DNA from: Butyrivibrio sp.
GTDB lineage: Bacteria; Bacillota; Clostridia; Lachnospirales; Lachnospiraceae
Direction of reading: 5' to 3'
NCBI GenBank assembly: GCA_024694565.1
Contig: JAILJR010000031.1
Location: 25,303 to 89,302 of the forward strand
DNA length: 64,000 nucleotides
Below the pieces are notes generated by a model that saw only the letters and a list, made by a program, of their open reading frames with translations, was not told where the DNA came from and searched no databases. This document shows, one piece after another, positions 46,398-55,106 of this stretch (position 1 is its first letter; each line of letters starts with the position of its first letter). A program made the translations under genes and the position numbers.

Positions 46398-47201
46398 ATG
46401 GATAATGACAGATTACTGCTTGGAAGAATTCGGGATCTTGCCAGAAGAACTTCTGAACAGAATTATATAACCCATACTGATTTTTTATCCCGGTCTGAAC
46501 TTTCCGAGGCCATGTCAGCATGCGCTGCAAACGGGCTCATAACAGGTACAGACCAGATTGACTTCGTCACGTTTGTCAAATACGGCGGAACTCCTGACTC
46601 TGATCGCGCAATGATATGCTTTCTTCCTTCATACCTTGATAAGGAAAGCTTCCTCAGACAGGCAGACGAAGAGGGAGTGATCCTTTGCTGCATCCGCATA
46701 GAACCAGTCAACAAGCGATTTGCAGACGAGCTGACACATCGCGATTATCTGGGAGCCCTGATGAATCTCGGGATTGAGCGAAACCGAATCGGAGACATTC
46801 TTACAGACAGCAGCAAAGCCTACATCTTTGTCACCACTGATGTGGCGGACCTGATCTGTGACGAGCTGATCAGGATCAGACACACGACTGTGAAATGCAC
46901 CCGTGTTCCTCCACAAAGCTGCGATATAACACCTTCATTTAAAGAAATTGAGGGCACCGTATCCTCTGAAAGGCTGGATGCCATACTCGCTCTTGTGTAC
47001 AAACTGAGCAGAGGCAAAGCACAGGAACTGATAGAATCAGAAGCAGTATCAGTTGATGGAAAGATCAGCTTCAGCGGCGGCTATGATCTTAAAGCAGGCT
47101 CTGTCGTTTCCGTAAGGGGACATGGCAAGTTCATATATCTCGGCACAGAAAAATCAACCCGAAAGGGTCGTCTTCTTGTTAAGATCAAGCTCTATGCCTG
47201 A
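46398..47201 (+). CDS. S4-domain RNA-binding protein, YlmH family
   Basis: A 267-residue protein with a YlmH N-terminal region (VTFVKYGGTPDSDRAMICFLP, DYLGALMNLGIERNRIGDI) and a C-terminal S4 RNA-binding domain (SSERLDAILALVYKLSRGKAQELIESEAVSVDG, from about residue 192). YlmH relatives bind stalled 50S ribosomal subunits and tail nascent chains in rescue; in many firmicutes the gene lies near cell-division genes, but here it stands alone. The start is the ATG after AGGATA; the longer frame is rejected. Confidence 0.88.
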   Translation: MDNDRLLLGRIRDLARRTSEQNYITHTDFLSRSELSEAMSACAANGLITGTDQIDFVTFVKYGGTPDSDRAMICFLPSYLDKESFLRQADEEGVILCCIRIEPVNKRFADELTHRDYLGALMNLGIERNRIGDILTDSSKAYIFVTTDVADLICDELIRIRHTTVKCTRVPPQSCDITPSFKEIEGTVSSERLDAILALVYKLSRGKAQELIESEAVSVDGKISFSGGYDLKAGSVVSVRGHGKFIYLGTEKSTRKGRLLVKIKLYA

Positions 47202-47279
47202 CTTAGAGACTGTTTAAAATATACAAAAGTCTCCGGGTGGCTCTGGGGATTTTTGACCTCAACATCATTATTATGAGTT

Positions 47280-47473
47280 GCCCGACAAAAGCTCGCCAGG
47301 CCGGCTCCGGCTGGGCATATTGCACAAGCAGCTGCTAGGCCCTATGAGCTCGTCGGTACTTAGCGAGGTATTTTCGAGCTTAGTACCGCTACGAAGCGAA
47401 AGGAGCAAAAGCGTGCCCGAAGTGATTGTACAATATGCACAGTCGGGGCCGGACTGGTGAGCTTTTGTCGGGC
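47280..47473. repeat. Composite palindrome: copy B of the dispersed element inside a second palindrome
   Basis: Outer perfect 15-bp arms GCCCGACAAAAGCTC (47280-47294) and complement (47459-47473), the same arms as the hairpin at 21164-21215. The loop holds copy B (47316-47437) of the 20983-21111 element in reverse orientation, with its own arms CATATTGCACAA / TTGTACAATATG (one mismatch). It fills the gap between the YlmH and MATE genes. Confidence 0.75.
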
Positions 47474-47509
47474 GACTCATTATTATTTTTCCATCAGGAG
47501 ATTTTATCA

Positions 47510-48871
47510 ATGGCAAAAAACAACATTACTGAGGGTTCCATATGGCAGAATATGCTTGTCTACTTTTTTACCCTCTTACTGGGAGCCTTTTTCCAGCAGT
47601 TCTACAATACTATAGATGCAATAATCGTCGGCAGGGCTGTCAGCAGTGATGCTTTAGCAGCAGTAGGCGGCTCCTCTGCCATGGTTGTAAGTCTTTTCCT
47701 TGGCTTTTTCCTGGGACTTTCATCAGGCGCCTCCGTAGTCATTTCACAGTTTTACGGTGCCGGCAGGAGACAAGAGGTTGAAAAGGCTGTCCACACAGCC
47801 ATTGCGCTGGCACTCACCGGAGGCTTCATCCTGATGATAGTCGGCATCCTTATATCATCATGGATCATAAACGTCATGAACACCCCCGCAGAAACCGTCG
47901 AAGCGTCTACCATGTACCTCAGAATCTATTTCCTTGGCATGATTCCAAACTTCGTGTACAACATTGGCGCAGGTATACTAAGGGCAGTCGGTGACTCAAA
48001 GCGCCCTCTCATCGTTCTCATAATAAGCTGCTTTGCCAATATTTTTCTGGACCTCTTTTTTGTTGTGCTGCTTGGCTTTGGAAAAAAGGGAGACACCTAT
48101 GGCACCATCGGAGTAGCAATTGCCACTGTTCTCTGCCAGCTTCTCAGCGCCGTGATCATTATAGTCATGCTTGCAAGAACTGAAGAGAGCTATAGATTTG
48201 ACCCCAAAAAGACAGGCTTTGACCTGCGCATGCTTCACAGAATAATAAGCATTGGCCTTCCCGCAGGCTTTCAGACAACGATGTACACTCTTTCAAACAT
48301 CATAATCCAGGTTGCCATTAACGAATTCGGAAAGGATGCCGCATCCGCCTGGGCAGCTTATGGCAAAATCGATGTGCTGTTCTGGATGACAATAAGCTCC
48401 CTCGGCACTGCTGCCACAACCTTTGTCGGACAGAACTACGGTGCAGGAAAATACGACAGGGTCAGACGCTGCGTGCGCGAGGCCTTCGCCCTGGCAGCAG
48501 TTATTACCATTCCGCTTGCAACAATTCTGTACTTTTCCGGAAACCTGCTCCTTCGTGTTTTTGTCACCAACGAGGAGGTCATCACAATCGGAATACAGAT
48601 GCTCAGATTCCTTGCTCCTTTTTACATTACATATGTCGGCGTAGAGATCTTTTCAAGTTCTCTCAGAGGAATGGGGGACGCCCTTATCCCTATGCTGATT
48701 ACTTTAAGCGGCATATGTATTCTGAGGGTTGTCTGGATATTGTTTGTATTTCCTCATAATAAGACTATTGAAATGGTCGAGACAAGCTATCCCATCACAT
48801 GGATCACAACCTCGATCCTGTTCCTGATATATTATCTCTTCTATACAAAAAAGAAGCTCGTCAAAAGATGA
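47510..48871 (+). CDS. MATE-family efflux transporter
   Basis: A 453-residue polytopic membrane protein with about 12 helices in two related halves, opening NMLVYFFTLLLGAFFQQFYN, with TIDAIIVGR (half 1) and the QNYGAGKYDRVRR turn (half 2) typical of MATE cation-coupled exporters. The substrate is unknown. The start is the ATG 8 bases after AGGAGA; the upstream in-frame extension reads through the palindromic repeat and is not real. Its last codons form the 5' arm of its own terminator. Confidence 0.92.
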   Translation: MAKNNITEGSIWQNMLVYFFTLLLGAFFQQFYNTIDAIIVGRAVSSDALAAVGGSSAMVVSLFLGFFLGLSSGASVVISQFYGAGRRQEVEKAVHTAIALALTGGFILMIVGILISSWIINVMNTPAETVEASTMYLRIYFLGMIPNFVYNIGAGILRAVGDSKRPLIVLIISCFANIFLDLFFVVLLGFGKKGDTYGTIGVAIATVLCQLLSAVIIIVMLARTEESYRFDPKKTGFDLRMLHRIISIGLPAGFQTTMYTLSNIIIQVAINEFGKDAASAWAAYGKIDVLFWMTISSLGTAATTFVGQNYGAGKYDRVRRCVREAFALAAVITIPLATILYFSGNLLLRVFVTNEEVITIGIQMLRFLAPFYITYVGVEIFSSSLRGMGDALIPMLITLSGICILRVVWILFVFPHNKTIEMVETSYPITWITTSILFLIYYLFYTKKKLVKR

Positions 48872-48882
48872 GCTTCTTTTTT
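48851..48882 (+). terminator. Terminator overlapping the end of the MATE gene
   Basis: A 12-bp stem AAGAAGCTCGTC / GATGAGCTTCTT with an AAAA loop and a T tract. The 5' arm is within the coding sequence. Confidence 0.9.
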
Positions 48883-48995
48883 GTTCTAAACCAAATTATC
48901 CCGGCTCCTTGCAGTGCAAGGAATGCATCCCGCAGAATACAGGGTTCATGCAGGCTTTTTCCGCTTTTGCCCACAAAAAGTCATATATTAAAACT

Positions 48996-49478
48996 TCAAA
49001 GATACTTAATCTCGTATGAGATTTCTCCGCCATCCGAAAGTGTGAGTATAAGATAGCTTGGTCTGCGCCCCTCCTGCCTGGGATATGACAGACTTCCGGG
49101 ATTAAACAGATATATGTTTCCGCTCTTTTTTGCCACCGGTTTGTGTGTATGTCCAAAAAAGATCAGGTCAGCTCCTCTTGAAGCTCCCTCAGCCCTGATA
49201 TTCTCCAGATCCATCGAAACCAGGTAGTGATGCCCATGTGTCAGAAACGCTCTGTGGCTCCCAAGATCAAACTCCAGCTCTCTCTTTAAATCCGAAAAAA
49301 AGTCGTTGTTTCCGGCTACAAAATACACCGGGCAGTTGGCTGCAAGCGCAAACCTGCCCTCCGAGCCTTCAAGATCCCCGCAATGTATTATCCCATCAAC
49401 AGGCTCCTCAATGTCCAGCACCCTGTAAAAATTGTCATCATGCCCGTGGGTATCACTGACTACCAATATCTTCTGCAT
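48996..49478 (-). CDS. YfcE/MJ0936-family metallophosphoesterase
   Basis: A 160-residue calcineurin-like phosphodiesterase with all metal-binding motifs: SDTHGH (8-13), CGDLEG, GNND, THGHH and GHTH. Members hydrolyse small phosphodiesters; the natural substrate is unknown. It starts 3 bases after the RdgB gene, a common pairing in firmicutes. Confidence 0.93.
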   Translation of the reverse strand: MQKILVVSDTHGHDDNFYRVLDIEEPVDGIIHCGDLEGSEGRFALAANCPVYFVAGNNDFFSDLKRELEFDLGSHRAFLTHGHHYLVSMDLENIRAEGASRGADLIFFGHTHKPVAKKSGNIYLFNPGSLSYPRQEGRRPSYLILTLSDGGEISYEIKYL

Positions 49479-49481
49479 TAT

Positions 49482-50102
49482 TTATAAATCCTCTTTCCGG
49501 AGGAGTTCCTCCATGGCTCGAAGTGCTTTACCTCTGTGGCTTATGGCATTCTTTTCATCCTCTGTAAGCTCGGCGCTGGTCTTTCCATACTCAGGAAGGA
49601 AGAATATGGGGTCATACCCAAATCCATTTTCCCCTGCCTGCTCAAAAGCAATCTGTCCCTCCATTTTTCCCAGAGTATCAAGTCCCCTCCCTCCGGGAAG
49701 AGCTGCAGCGATTGCGCAGACGAATCTGGCACTTCTCTCCTTGCCTTTGGCATCCGAAAGACGTTCTATTATTATCCTGTTCTTCTCCTCATATGAAGTA
49801 TCTCTCCCAAGATACCTGGCAGAATAAATCCCCGGCTCTCCGCCAAGATAATCCACTTCAAGTCCTGAATCATCCGCAAGAACGATTGTCTTTCCTGCCA
49901 GATCCGGGTCTTTTTCCTCAAGAAGAGCATAGACCACATCAGCCTTTATCCTGGCATTTTCCGAAAAAGAGCTTCCGTTTTCATCAACATCAAACTCTGC
50001 GCCCGCCTCCTTCATGGACAGGATCTCCGCATTCAGACCGCCTAATATGCGTCGTACCTCCCTCATCTTGTCCTTGTTTCCTGTAGCAAATACTATTCTC
50101 AT
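49482..50102 (-). CDS. rdgB: XTP/dITP pyrophosphatase (RdgB/HAM1)
   Basis: A 206-residue house-cleaning enzyme that removes ITP and XTP from the nucleotide pool. Motifs: TGNKDKMREV near the N-terminus, DDSGLEVD, GxYSARYLG and GFGYDPIF, then HRGKAL near the end. Its start overlaps the stop of the upstream gene (ATGA), indicating coupled translation in a four-gene leftward operon. Confidence 0.95.
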   Translation of the reverse strand: MRIVFATGNKDKMREVRRILGGLNAEILSMKEAGAEFDVDENGSSFSENARIKADVVYALLEEKDPDLAGKTIVLADDSGLEVDYLGGEPGIYSARYLGRDTSYEEKNRIIIERLSDAKGKERSARFVCAIAAALPGGRGLDTLGKMEGQIAFEQAGENGFGYDPIFFLPEYGKTSAELTEDEKNAISHRGKALRAMEELLRKEDL

Positions 50103-51151
50103 TCAAGCTCCTTCAGCGCTGCCTTTATTCCATCATATAAACCGGCAGCCAGTCTCCTCTTGTAATTATCGTCCTTAAGCCTTACTCCGTCCTTGTTTCC
50201 CGTCAGGTACCCCAGACTGATCTTAGCAGCAGGCACTCTTACACGCATGAGAGCCTCACCTTCCAAAATCGCCTCTATCTCAAGCGCCGCAGCGCCGCTG
50301 TGCTGAACGACCTGTTTTTCAAGGATACCTGCAAATTCAGCATTTGTAAGGTCATTTAGGTAAAATCTGTCATTATACTGTGTGAAAATACCGTTCCTGG
50401 CAGCATCATCACTTACATCAGCACAAAGCTGCACATATAGTCCCGCCCCGAGCTCATCTGCAAGATACACCCTGTAGTCCTCATCAATATTGGTATCGGA
50501 GAGTCTGGTAAAACAGATCTTCACATCGCTGCTCTCATCAGCGTCAGCAATCTCCTTCAGCAAAAGAGCTGTATCAAGTGTGATGTCTTTTTCCAAAAGC
50601 CCGCTTCCCCTGACTCCTGCATCACTTCCGCCGCCTGCGGGATCCACAACCACTATATGTCTGTATTCCCCGCTTGGAGCCTGAAACTTTACCTCTACAT
50701 AATCACTGCCTTCTGTAGTAGCCTCCAAAGTGTAGATTCCGTCAAGCTTAAATCTCAGACGCATACAGCCCGGTGAAGCTGTTCCGGAACAGACTGTGCT
50801 TTTAAAAATATCAAGATCGGTGTGGATGGCGTTGTTTTTGTAAAAGTCTTCCTCACTGCTGTAAACATTAACGACTAATTCGCTTCCTGTCTCGCTTGTG
50901 GCAATTTGAACACCACCCGCATCCGTATCCGGCGGCAGTGGTATGATAAGCGCATCAGCGTGCCCTTCCGGCATGATATCGTCTGTCATCAGCAAATATT
51001 CACCTGTATCAGCAGGTACGGCTTCTTTCGTTTCAGCGCTTCCATTTGCAGAAGCACTCCTTGATGCAGACCTGTACATGATCACCGAAAGAGCTATCAC
51101 AGCAAACAGGAAGGCCAGAACAGCCACCTTTTTCATTTCATCTTTATTCAT
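50099..51151 (-). CDS. Catalytically dead Amidase_3-like membrane-anchored protein
   Basis: A 350-residue protein with an N-terminal membrane anchor (about residues 8-25), a beta-rich middle domain (about 60-165), and a C-terminal Amidase_3 (N-acetylmuramoyl-L-alanine amidase) fold. The zinc site is lost: DPAGGG stands where DPGHGG is expected, and VQLCADVS where SIHAN/D is expected. The fold remains clear from GVRGSGLLEKDITLDTALLL and AKISLGYLTG. It is probably a peptidoglycan-binding or regulatory protein. It lies 3 bases after the methyltransferase gene and overlaps rdgB. Confidence 0.8.
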   Translation of the reverse strand: MNKDEMKKVAVLAFLFAVIALSVIMYRSASRSASANGSAETKEAVPADTGEYLLMTDDIMPEGHADALIIPLPPDTDAGGVQIATSETGSELVVNVYSSEEDFYKNNAIHTDLDIFKSTVCSGTASPGCMRLRFKLDGIYTLEATTEGSDYVEVKFQAPSGEYRHIVVVDPAGGGSDAGVRGSGLLEKDITLDTALLLKEIADADESSDVKICFTRLSDTNIDEDYRVYLADELGAGLYVQLCADVSDDAARNGIFTQYNDRFYLNDLTNAEFAGILEKQVVQHSGAAALEIEAILEGEALMRVRVPAAKISLGYLTGNKDGVRLKDDNYKRRLAAGLYDGIKAALKELE

Positions 51152-51154
51152 GTA

Positions 51155-52303
51155 TTATGTGCTTCTTCTGGGCGGCTTCGGCCCCAGAAACTGATAAAAA
51201 TAGGTCTTCAGCATTCCGTTGTAGATCTTTCTGTTTTTATCAGCCTTTCTGCCTATATATTTTTCTGCATTCTCAAGCCCTGTAATGATATACATGGACC
51301 ATGAATCCAGAGCCTTATATCTTTCACCTATGGTTCTGTACAGCAGCGGGAGATCGTCCTTTTCACCTATCCTCTCGCCATACGGCGGATTGGTAATGAT
51401 GAAGCCGTATTTTTTCCTGTGACTGAGTTCCGAGACATCCCTTACCTGGAAATGAATAAGCTTGTCTACTCCAGCCTTTCCGGCATTGATCCTCGCTATC
51501 TCGACCATTTCCGGGTCAAGGTCAAAGCCCTGTATATCAGTCTCAATATTCAGGTCAATCACGTCTGCAGCCTCATCCCTTACATCCTTCCAGTTGCTCT
51601 GACTAATTATATGAGTCCATCTCTCTGCTGTAAAGCTTCTGTTCATGCCCGGAGCGATATTGGCGGCCATCATCGCAGCCTCAATTGGAATCGTCCCGCT
51701 TCCGCAAAAGGGATCGATCAGTATTCTGTCCCGATGCCATGGCGTCAGCATGATGAGAGCAGCTGCCAGGTTCTCTGCGATGGGAGCCTTGGATTCGAGC
51801 TTTCTATACCCTCTCTTGTGAAGAGAATCTCCGGTGGTATCAAGCGCAACCGTCACCTCATCCTTCATGAGAAAAACTCTCACCGGATAGTCATCGCCAT
51901 CCTCCTTAAACCAGTCCGTGCGGTAGGACAGCTTCATCTTCTCCACCATGGCTTTTTTCATGATCGACTGGATGTCTGATGGGGAAAAGAGTCTGCTCTT
52001 TACGCTGGAAGCCTTCTTGACCCAGAAGCGCCCGTTTTCGGGAATAAACTCCTCCCACGGCAGCTCCCTGGTCCCCTGAAAGAGATCCTCAAAGCTCTCA
52101 GCATGAAAGCTGCCAACCTTGATCAGTATCCTCTCAGCGCTTCTAAGGCCAATATTTGCCCTGCAGACAGCGTCAGCATCTCCGGCAAATGTAACACGGC
52201 CATCAGCAACCTCAGTTATGTCATAGCCCAGGTCTATTATTTCTTTTTTCAGTACAGCCTCAAGCCCAAAGTGGCATGGGGCGATAAGTTCAAATTTTCT
52301 CAT
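51155..52303 (-). CDS. THUMP-domain class I RNA methyltransferase (RlmL N-domain/YpsC type)
   Basis: A 382-residue enzyme: N-terminal ferredoxin-like and THUMP RNA-binding domain (about 1-160), then a SAM methyltransferase domain with IDPFCGSGTIPIEAA and catalytic NPPYGERI. The E. coli counterpart domain of RlmL makes m2G2445 in 23S rRNA, and the stand-alone form here is as in Bacillus YpsC. Specificity is inferred from the family. Confidence 0.92.
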   Translation of the reverse strand: MRKFELIAPCHFGLEAVLKKEIIDLGYDITEVADGRVTFAGDADAVCRANIGLRSAERILIKVGSFHAESFEDLFQGTRELPWEEFIPENGRFWVKKASSVKSRLFSPSDIQSIMKKAMVEKMKLSYRTDWFKEDGDDYPVRVFLMKDEVTVALDTTGDSLHKRGYRKLESKAPIAENLAAALIMLTPWHRDRILIDPFCGSGTIPIEAAMMAANIAPGMNRSFTAERWTHIISQSNWKDVRDEAADVIDLNIETDIQGFDLDPEMVEIARINAGKAGVDKLIHFQVRDVSELSHRKKYGFIITNPPYGERIGEKDDLPLLYRTIGERYKALDSWSMYIITGLENAEKYIGRKADKNRKIYNGMLKTYFYQFLGPKPPRRST

Positions 52304-52324
52304 ATGTCAGATTATACCTTAAAG

Positions 52325-52362
52325 AAAAAGCGACTACACACATCTTGTGTAATCGCTTTATA
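52325..52362 (-). terminator. Terminator of tRNA-Arg(ACG)
   Basis: A stem AAAGCGA...TACAC / GTGTA...TCGCTTT (mostly paired). In the leftward RNA it ends in TTTTTCTTT. Confidence 0.75.
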
Positions 52363-52365
52363 AAG

Positions 52366-52439
52366 TGTGCGTGACAGGATTCGAACCCACGACCTTGTGG
52401 TCCGTAGCCAGACGCTCTATCCAGCTGAGCTACACGCAC
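52366..52439 (-). tRNA. tRNA-Arg (ACG)
   Basis: Acceptor GTGCGTG/CACGCAC, D arm GTAGCTCAGCTGGATAGAGC, anticodon loop CTACGGA with ACG, T arm GTGGGTTCGAATCC. The anticodon stem TCTGG/CCACA has one C-C mismatch. Confidence 0.9.
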
Positions 52440-52465
52440 CCGTGCCAATTGCGGCAACAAAATAT

Positions 52466-52494
52466 ATTATATGCAAGTTATCTCATATTGTCAA
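52466..52494 (-). promoter_or_regulatory. tRNA-Arg promoter
   Basis: Consensus TTGACA (52489-52494), a 17-base spacer and consensus TATAAT (52466-52471), immediately after the HD-GYP gene. Confidence 0.82.
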
Positions 52495-52500
52495 GATTGA

Positions 52501-53622
52501 TTATCCCATTTTTTCATCCTGTTCTGCAGCCCTGGTCTGGGCAACCAGTTTTTCCATATCGCTCCTTGCAAATTCAAAGCACGCCATTAGCTTCTCGGAG
52601 AACACACCGCACTCACCGTTCTTGATCATCTCATACGCCTTGTCGAGAGGATATGCCGATTTATAGACACGGTCACTGACAAGAGCGTCATAGACATCTG
52701 CCAGCGCTGTGAGCTGAGCACCAATGGAGTTCTCTTCACCCTTAAGCCCGTCCGGATAGCCTCTTCCGTCATACCTCTCGTGATGATGCCTGCAAATGTC
52801 CAGGCACATCTCGTAGTACTCTTTGTCCTGGATGTCTCTTAGCATCTCAATAACCTCGCTTCCGCGGGTCGTATGAGATTTCATGACCTCAAATTCCTCA
52901 TTGGAGAGGCGCCCCGGTTTTAACAGGATTGAATCGGGAACCGATATTTTTCCGATATCATGCATTGCGGAAGCCTGTGTGATCACATCTATCAAATGAG
53001 GATTAAGACCAAGCTCCGGATAATTGTTCATGGCTGTGAGTGCAAGAATTCGCACAAATCCCTTGATCCTCTTTAAATGGTAGCTCGATTCCATACTCCT
53101 GAATTCCACAATTGTGGCTATGGTATCGATCACTTTCTCATTGCTGTTTCTAAGGCGCTCTTCCTGCTTCTTGAGATATATGAACTGTTTTTTCAAAACT
53201 CTGGTCTGATCATCAACCTGGTTTTCAAGATTATTCTTGTGATCATACAGTTCGATTGTCCTGGACACACGTCTGTCAACAATGACAGGATCAAATGGCT
53301 TGTGAATTACGTCCGCAGCACCTTTCTGGTAGCTGGTACGCTCTGCCTCTGTGGAAGTATCAGCCGTGATCATAAGAACCGGAATCGTCTCATTTAAATT
53401 GTCGCGATGAGTCATCTCCTCAAGAACCGCATAACCATCCATTTCAGGCATGACAATATCAAGAAGTATCGCCGCAAGCTTTGAGCCATACTGTTCCATC
53501 ATCTTGATAGCCTCGAGGCCGTTGCCGGCCTCGAGTATCTCATATTTGTCCTTAAAGATTTCTCCAAGTATTCCTCTGTTGATCTCATTGTCGTCAACAA
53601 CAAGAACTGAGCGATCTGCCAT
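52501..53622 (-). CDS. Response regulator with HD-GYP output domain
   Basis: A 373-residue protein: receiver domain (residues 1-125; acidic DDNEIN, phosphoacceptor Asp in LLDIVMPEMDG, Lys in IHKPF), a coiled linker, then an HD-GYP domain with HDIGKI and HHERYDGRGYPDGLKG. HD-GYP proteins hydrolyse cyclic di-GMP, and the metal and GYP motifs look intact. It could oppose GGDEF enzymes such as the broken one at 1.4-3.9 kb. No kinase gene is adjacent, so its input is unknown. Confidence 0.93.
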   Translation of the reverse strand: MADRSVLVVDDNEINRGILGEIFKDKYEILEAGNGLEAIKMMEQYGSKLAAILLDIVMPEMDGYAVLEEMTHRDNLNETIPVLMITADTSTEAERTSYQKGAADVIHKPFDPVIVDRRVSRTIELYDHKNNLENQVDDQTRVLKKQFIYLKKQEERLRNSNEKVIDTIATIVEFRSMESSYHLKRIKGFVRILALTAMNNYPELGLNPHLIDVITQASAMHDIGKISVPDSILLKPGRLSNEEFEVMKSHTTRGSEVIEMLRDIQDKEYYEMCLDICRHHHERYDGRGYPDGLKGEENSIGAQLTALADVYDALVSDRVYKSAYPLDKAYEMIKNGECGVFSEKLMACFEFARSDMEKLVAQTRAAEQDEKMG

Positions 53623-53668
53623 AAATTCCTCCGGAAATAATATAATCCTGGATCAGGTGCCACGCGCA

Positions 53669-54850
53669 TTACCTTTCAACAATCGCAGCACATCCCATTC
53701 CGCCGCCGACACAGAGAGTTGCAAGCCCCTTGTGTACATCTCTTCTCTGCATCTCATAGAGAAGAGTAACAAGAATTCTGTTTCCTGAGCATCCAACCGG
53801 ATGTCCAAGAGCAATTGCTCCTCCGTTTACATTAAGAACATCTTTGCTGAATCCAAGATCATGCTGTACAGCTACTGACTGAGCAGCAAACGCTTCATTT
53901 GCCTCGATGAGGTCAAAGTCTCCTATGCTGTATCCGGCTTTTTTCATCACCTTCTGCGTTGCAGCCACAGGTCCGATTCCCATGATGCTGGGCTCAACTC
54001 CCGCAAGCTCACCTGCGATCCAGGTACCCATAGGTTTAACGCCAAGTTCTTTGGCCTTCTCCTCACTCATAACGATAATGGCTGAAGCAGCGTCATTGAT
54101 TCCCGATGAATTAGCAGCTGTCACAACACCGCCATCCTTCTTGAAAGCAGGCTTAAGATGGGAAATTCCTTCTACCGTAACACCTTTCCTCGGGCCTTCA
54201 TCAGTATCAAATATAATCGTTTCTTTCTTTTTCTTGATTTCTACCGGAACAATCTCGTCCTTGAACTTGCCTTCAGCTATTGCCTTCTCTGCCTTATTCT
54301 GTGACCACGCAGCAAATTCATCGAGCTGCTCTCTTGTAAGATGCCACTGCTCAGCAATATTCTCAGCAGTGATTCCCATATGGTATCCGCCAAACGCATC
54401 TGTGAGAGCATCCTTTATCATTGCGTCCTGAAGCTCGCCCGATCCCATTCTGTAGCCATAACGTCCCTGCTGCATGAGGTAGGGTGCCATAGACATATTC
54501 TCCATGCCTCCGGCAACGATGATATCCGCATCGCCCATACCAATAAGCTTGGCGGCAAGATTCACACAGTGAAGACCCGAACCGCAAAGAACATTTATCG
54601 TTGTAGCGGGAACTTCAACAGGGATACCCGCATTGATAGCTGCCTGTCTCGCGGGGTTCTGGCCAAGACCGGCCTGAATTACACATCCCATATATACCTC
54701 ATCCACCATAGAAGGCTCTACGCCAGCTCTCTTAAGCGCTTCTTTTATTACGATTGTTCCAAGCACCGGTGCAGGAGTTGTTGAAAGCGCTCCGCCCATT
54801 GTTCCGATCGCTGTTCTGCACGCGCCTGCAAGTACCACTTTTCTTGCCAT
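53669..54850 (-). CDS. Acetyl-CoA acetyltransferase (thiolase), second copy
   Basis: A 393-residue thiolase. Catalytic residues are Cys89 (NVLCGSG), His in [14 protein letters not shown] and Cys in [10 protein letters not shown]. It condenses two acetyl-CoA to acetoacetyl-CoA. It is closely similar to the thiolase at the head of the butyrate operon but clearly a separate, diverged paralogue. Ribosome binding site GGAGGG. The leader contains three hairpins (54895-55012). It lies downstream of mtnA. Confidence 0.93.
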   Translation of the reverse strand: MARKVVLAGACRTAIGTMGGALSTTPAPVLGTIVIKEALKRAGVEPSMVDEVYMGCVIQAGLGQNPARQAAINAGIPVEVPATTINVLCGSGLHCVNLAAKLIGMGDADIIVAGGMENMSMAPYLMQQGRYGYRMGSGELQDAMIKDALTDAFGGYHMGITAENIAEQWHLTREQLDEFAAWSQNKAEKAIAEGKFKDEIVPVEIKKKKETIIFDTDEGPRKGVTVEGISHLKPAFKKDGGVVTAANSSGINDAASAIIVMSEEKAKELGVKPMGTWIAGELAGVEPSIMGIGPVAATQKVMKKAGYSIGDFDLIEANEAFAAQSVAVQHDLGFSKDVLNVNGGAIALGHPVGCSGNRILVTLLYEMQRRDVHKGLATLCVGGGMGCAAIVER

Positions 54851-54894
54851 AACCTGTTCCCTCCAAATAATATGATTTTTTGAATGACATTCCA

Positions 54895-55012
54895 GAAACC
54901 CGCAGGCTGCGGGTTTCGTGAGAATATGATACGAGAGGCAAACAAGCCCTGCGACGCAGTCGCTTTAGGATGGCTTGTTTGCGGCATTTTTGAATCCTTA
55001 ATTCAAAAATGC
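54895..55012. repeat. Cluster of three strong hairpins before the second thiolase
   Basis: Perfect stems: GAAACCCGCA/TGCGGGTTTC (54895-54917), GCAAACAAGCC/GGCTTGTTTGC (54938-54982) and GCATTTTTGAAT/ATTCAAAAATGC (54984-55012). The first could act as a terminator or attenuator in the leader. Confidence 0.75.
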
Positions 55013-55106
55013 ATATTTTGTATCAAATGCTGATCGTCACCGATCCGCAATCCTAAAAATATTTTATCATCTTACTGTATAGCCCTCAACGTATTTTAGA
55101 CAATTT

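Noticed and set aside
53907..54431. 174-codon plus-strand frame
   Set aside because: Antisense shadow of the second thiolase, no start signal; the same shadow recurs opposite the first thiolase.
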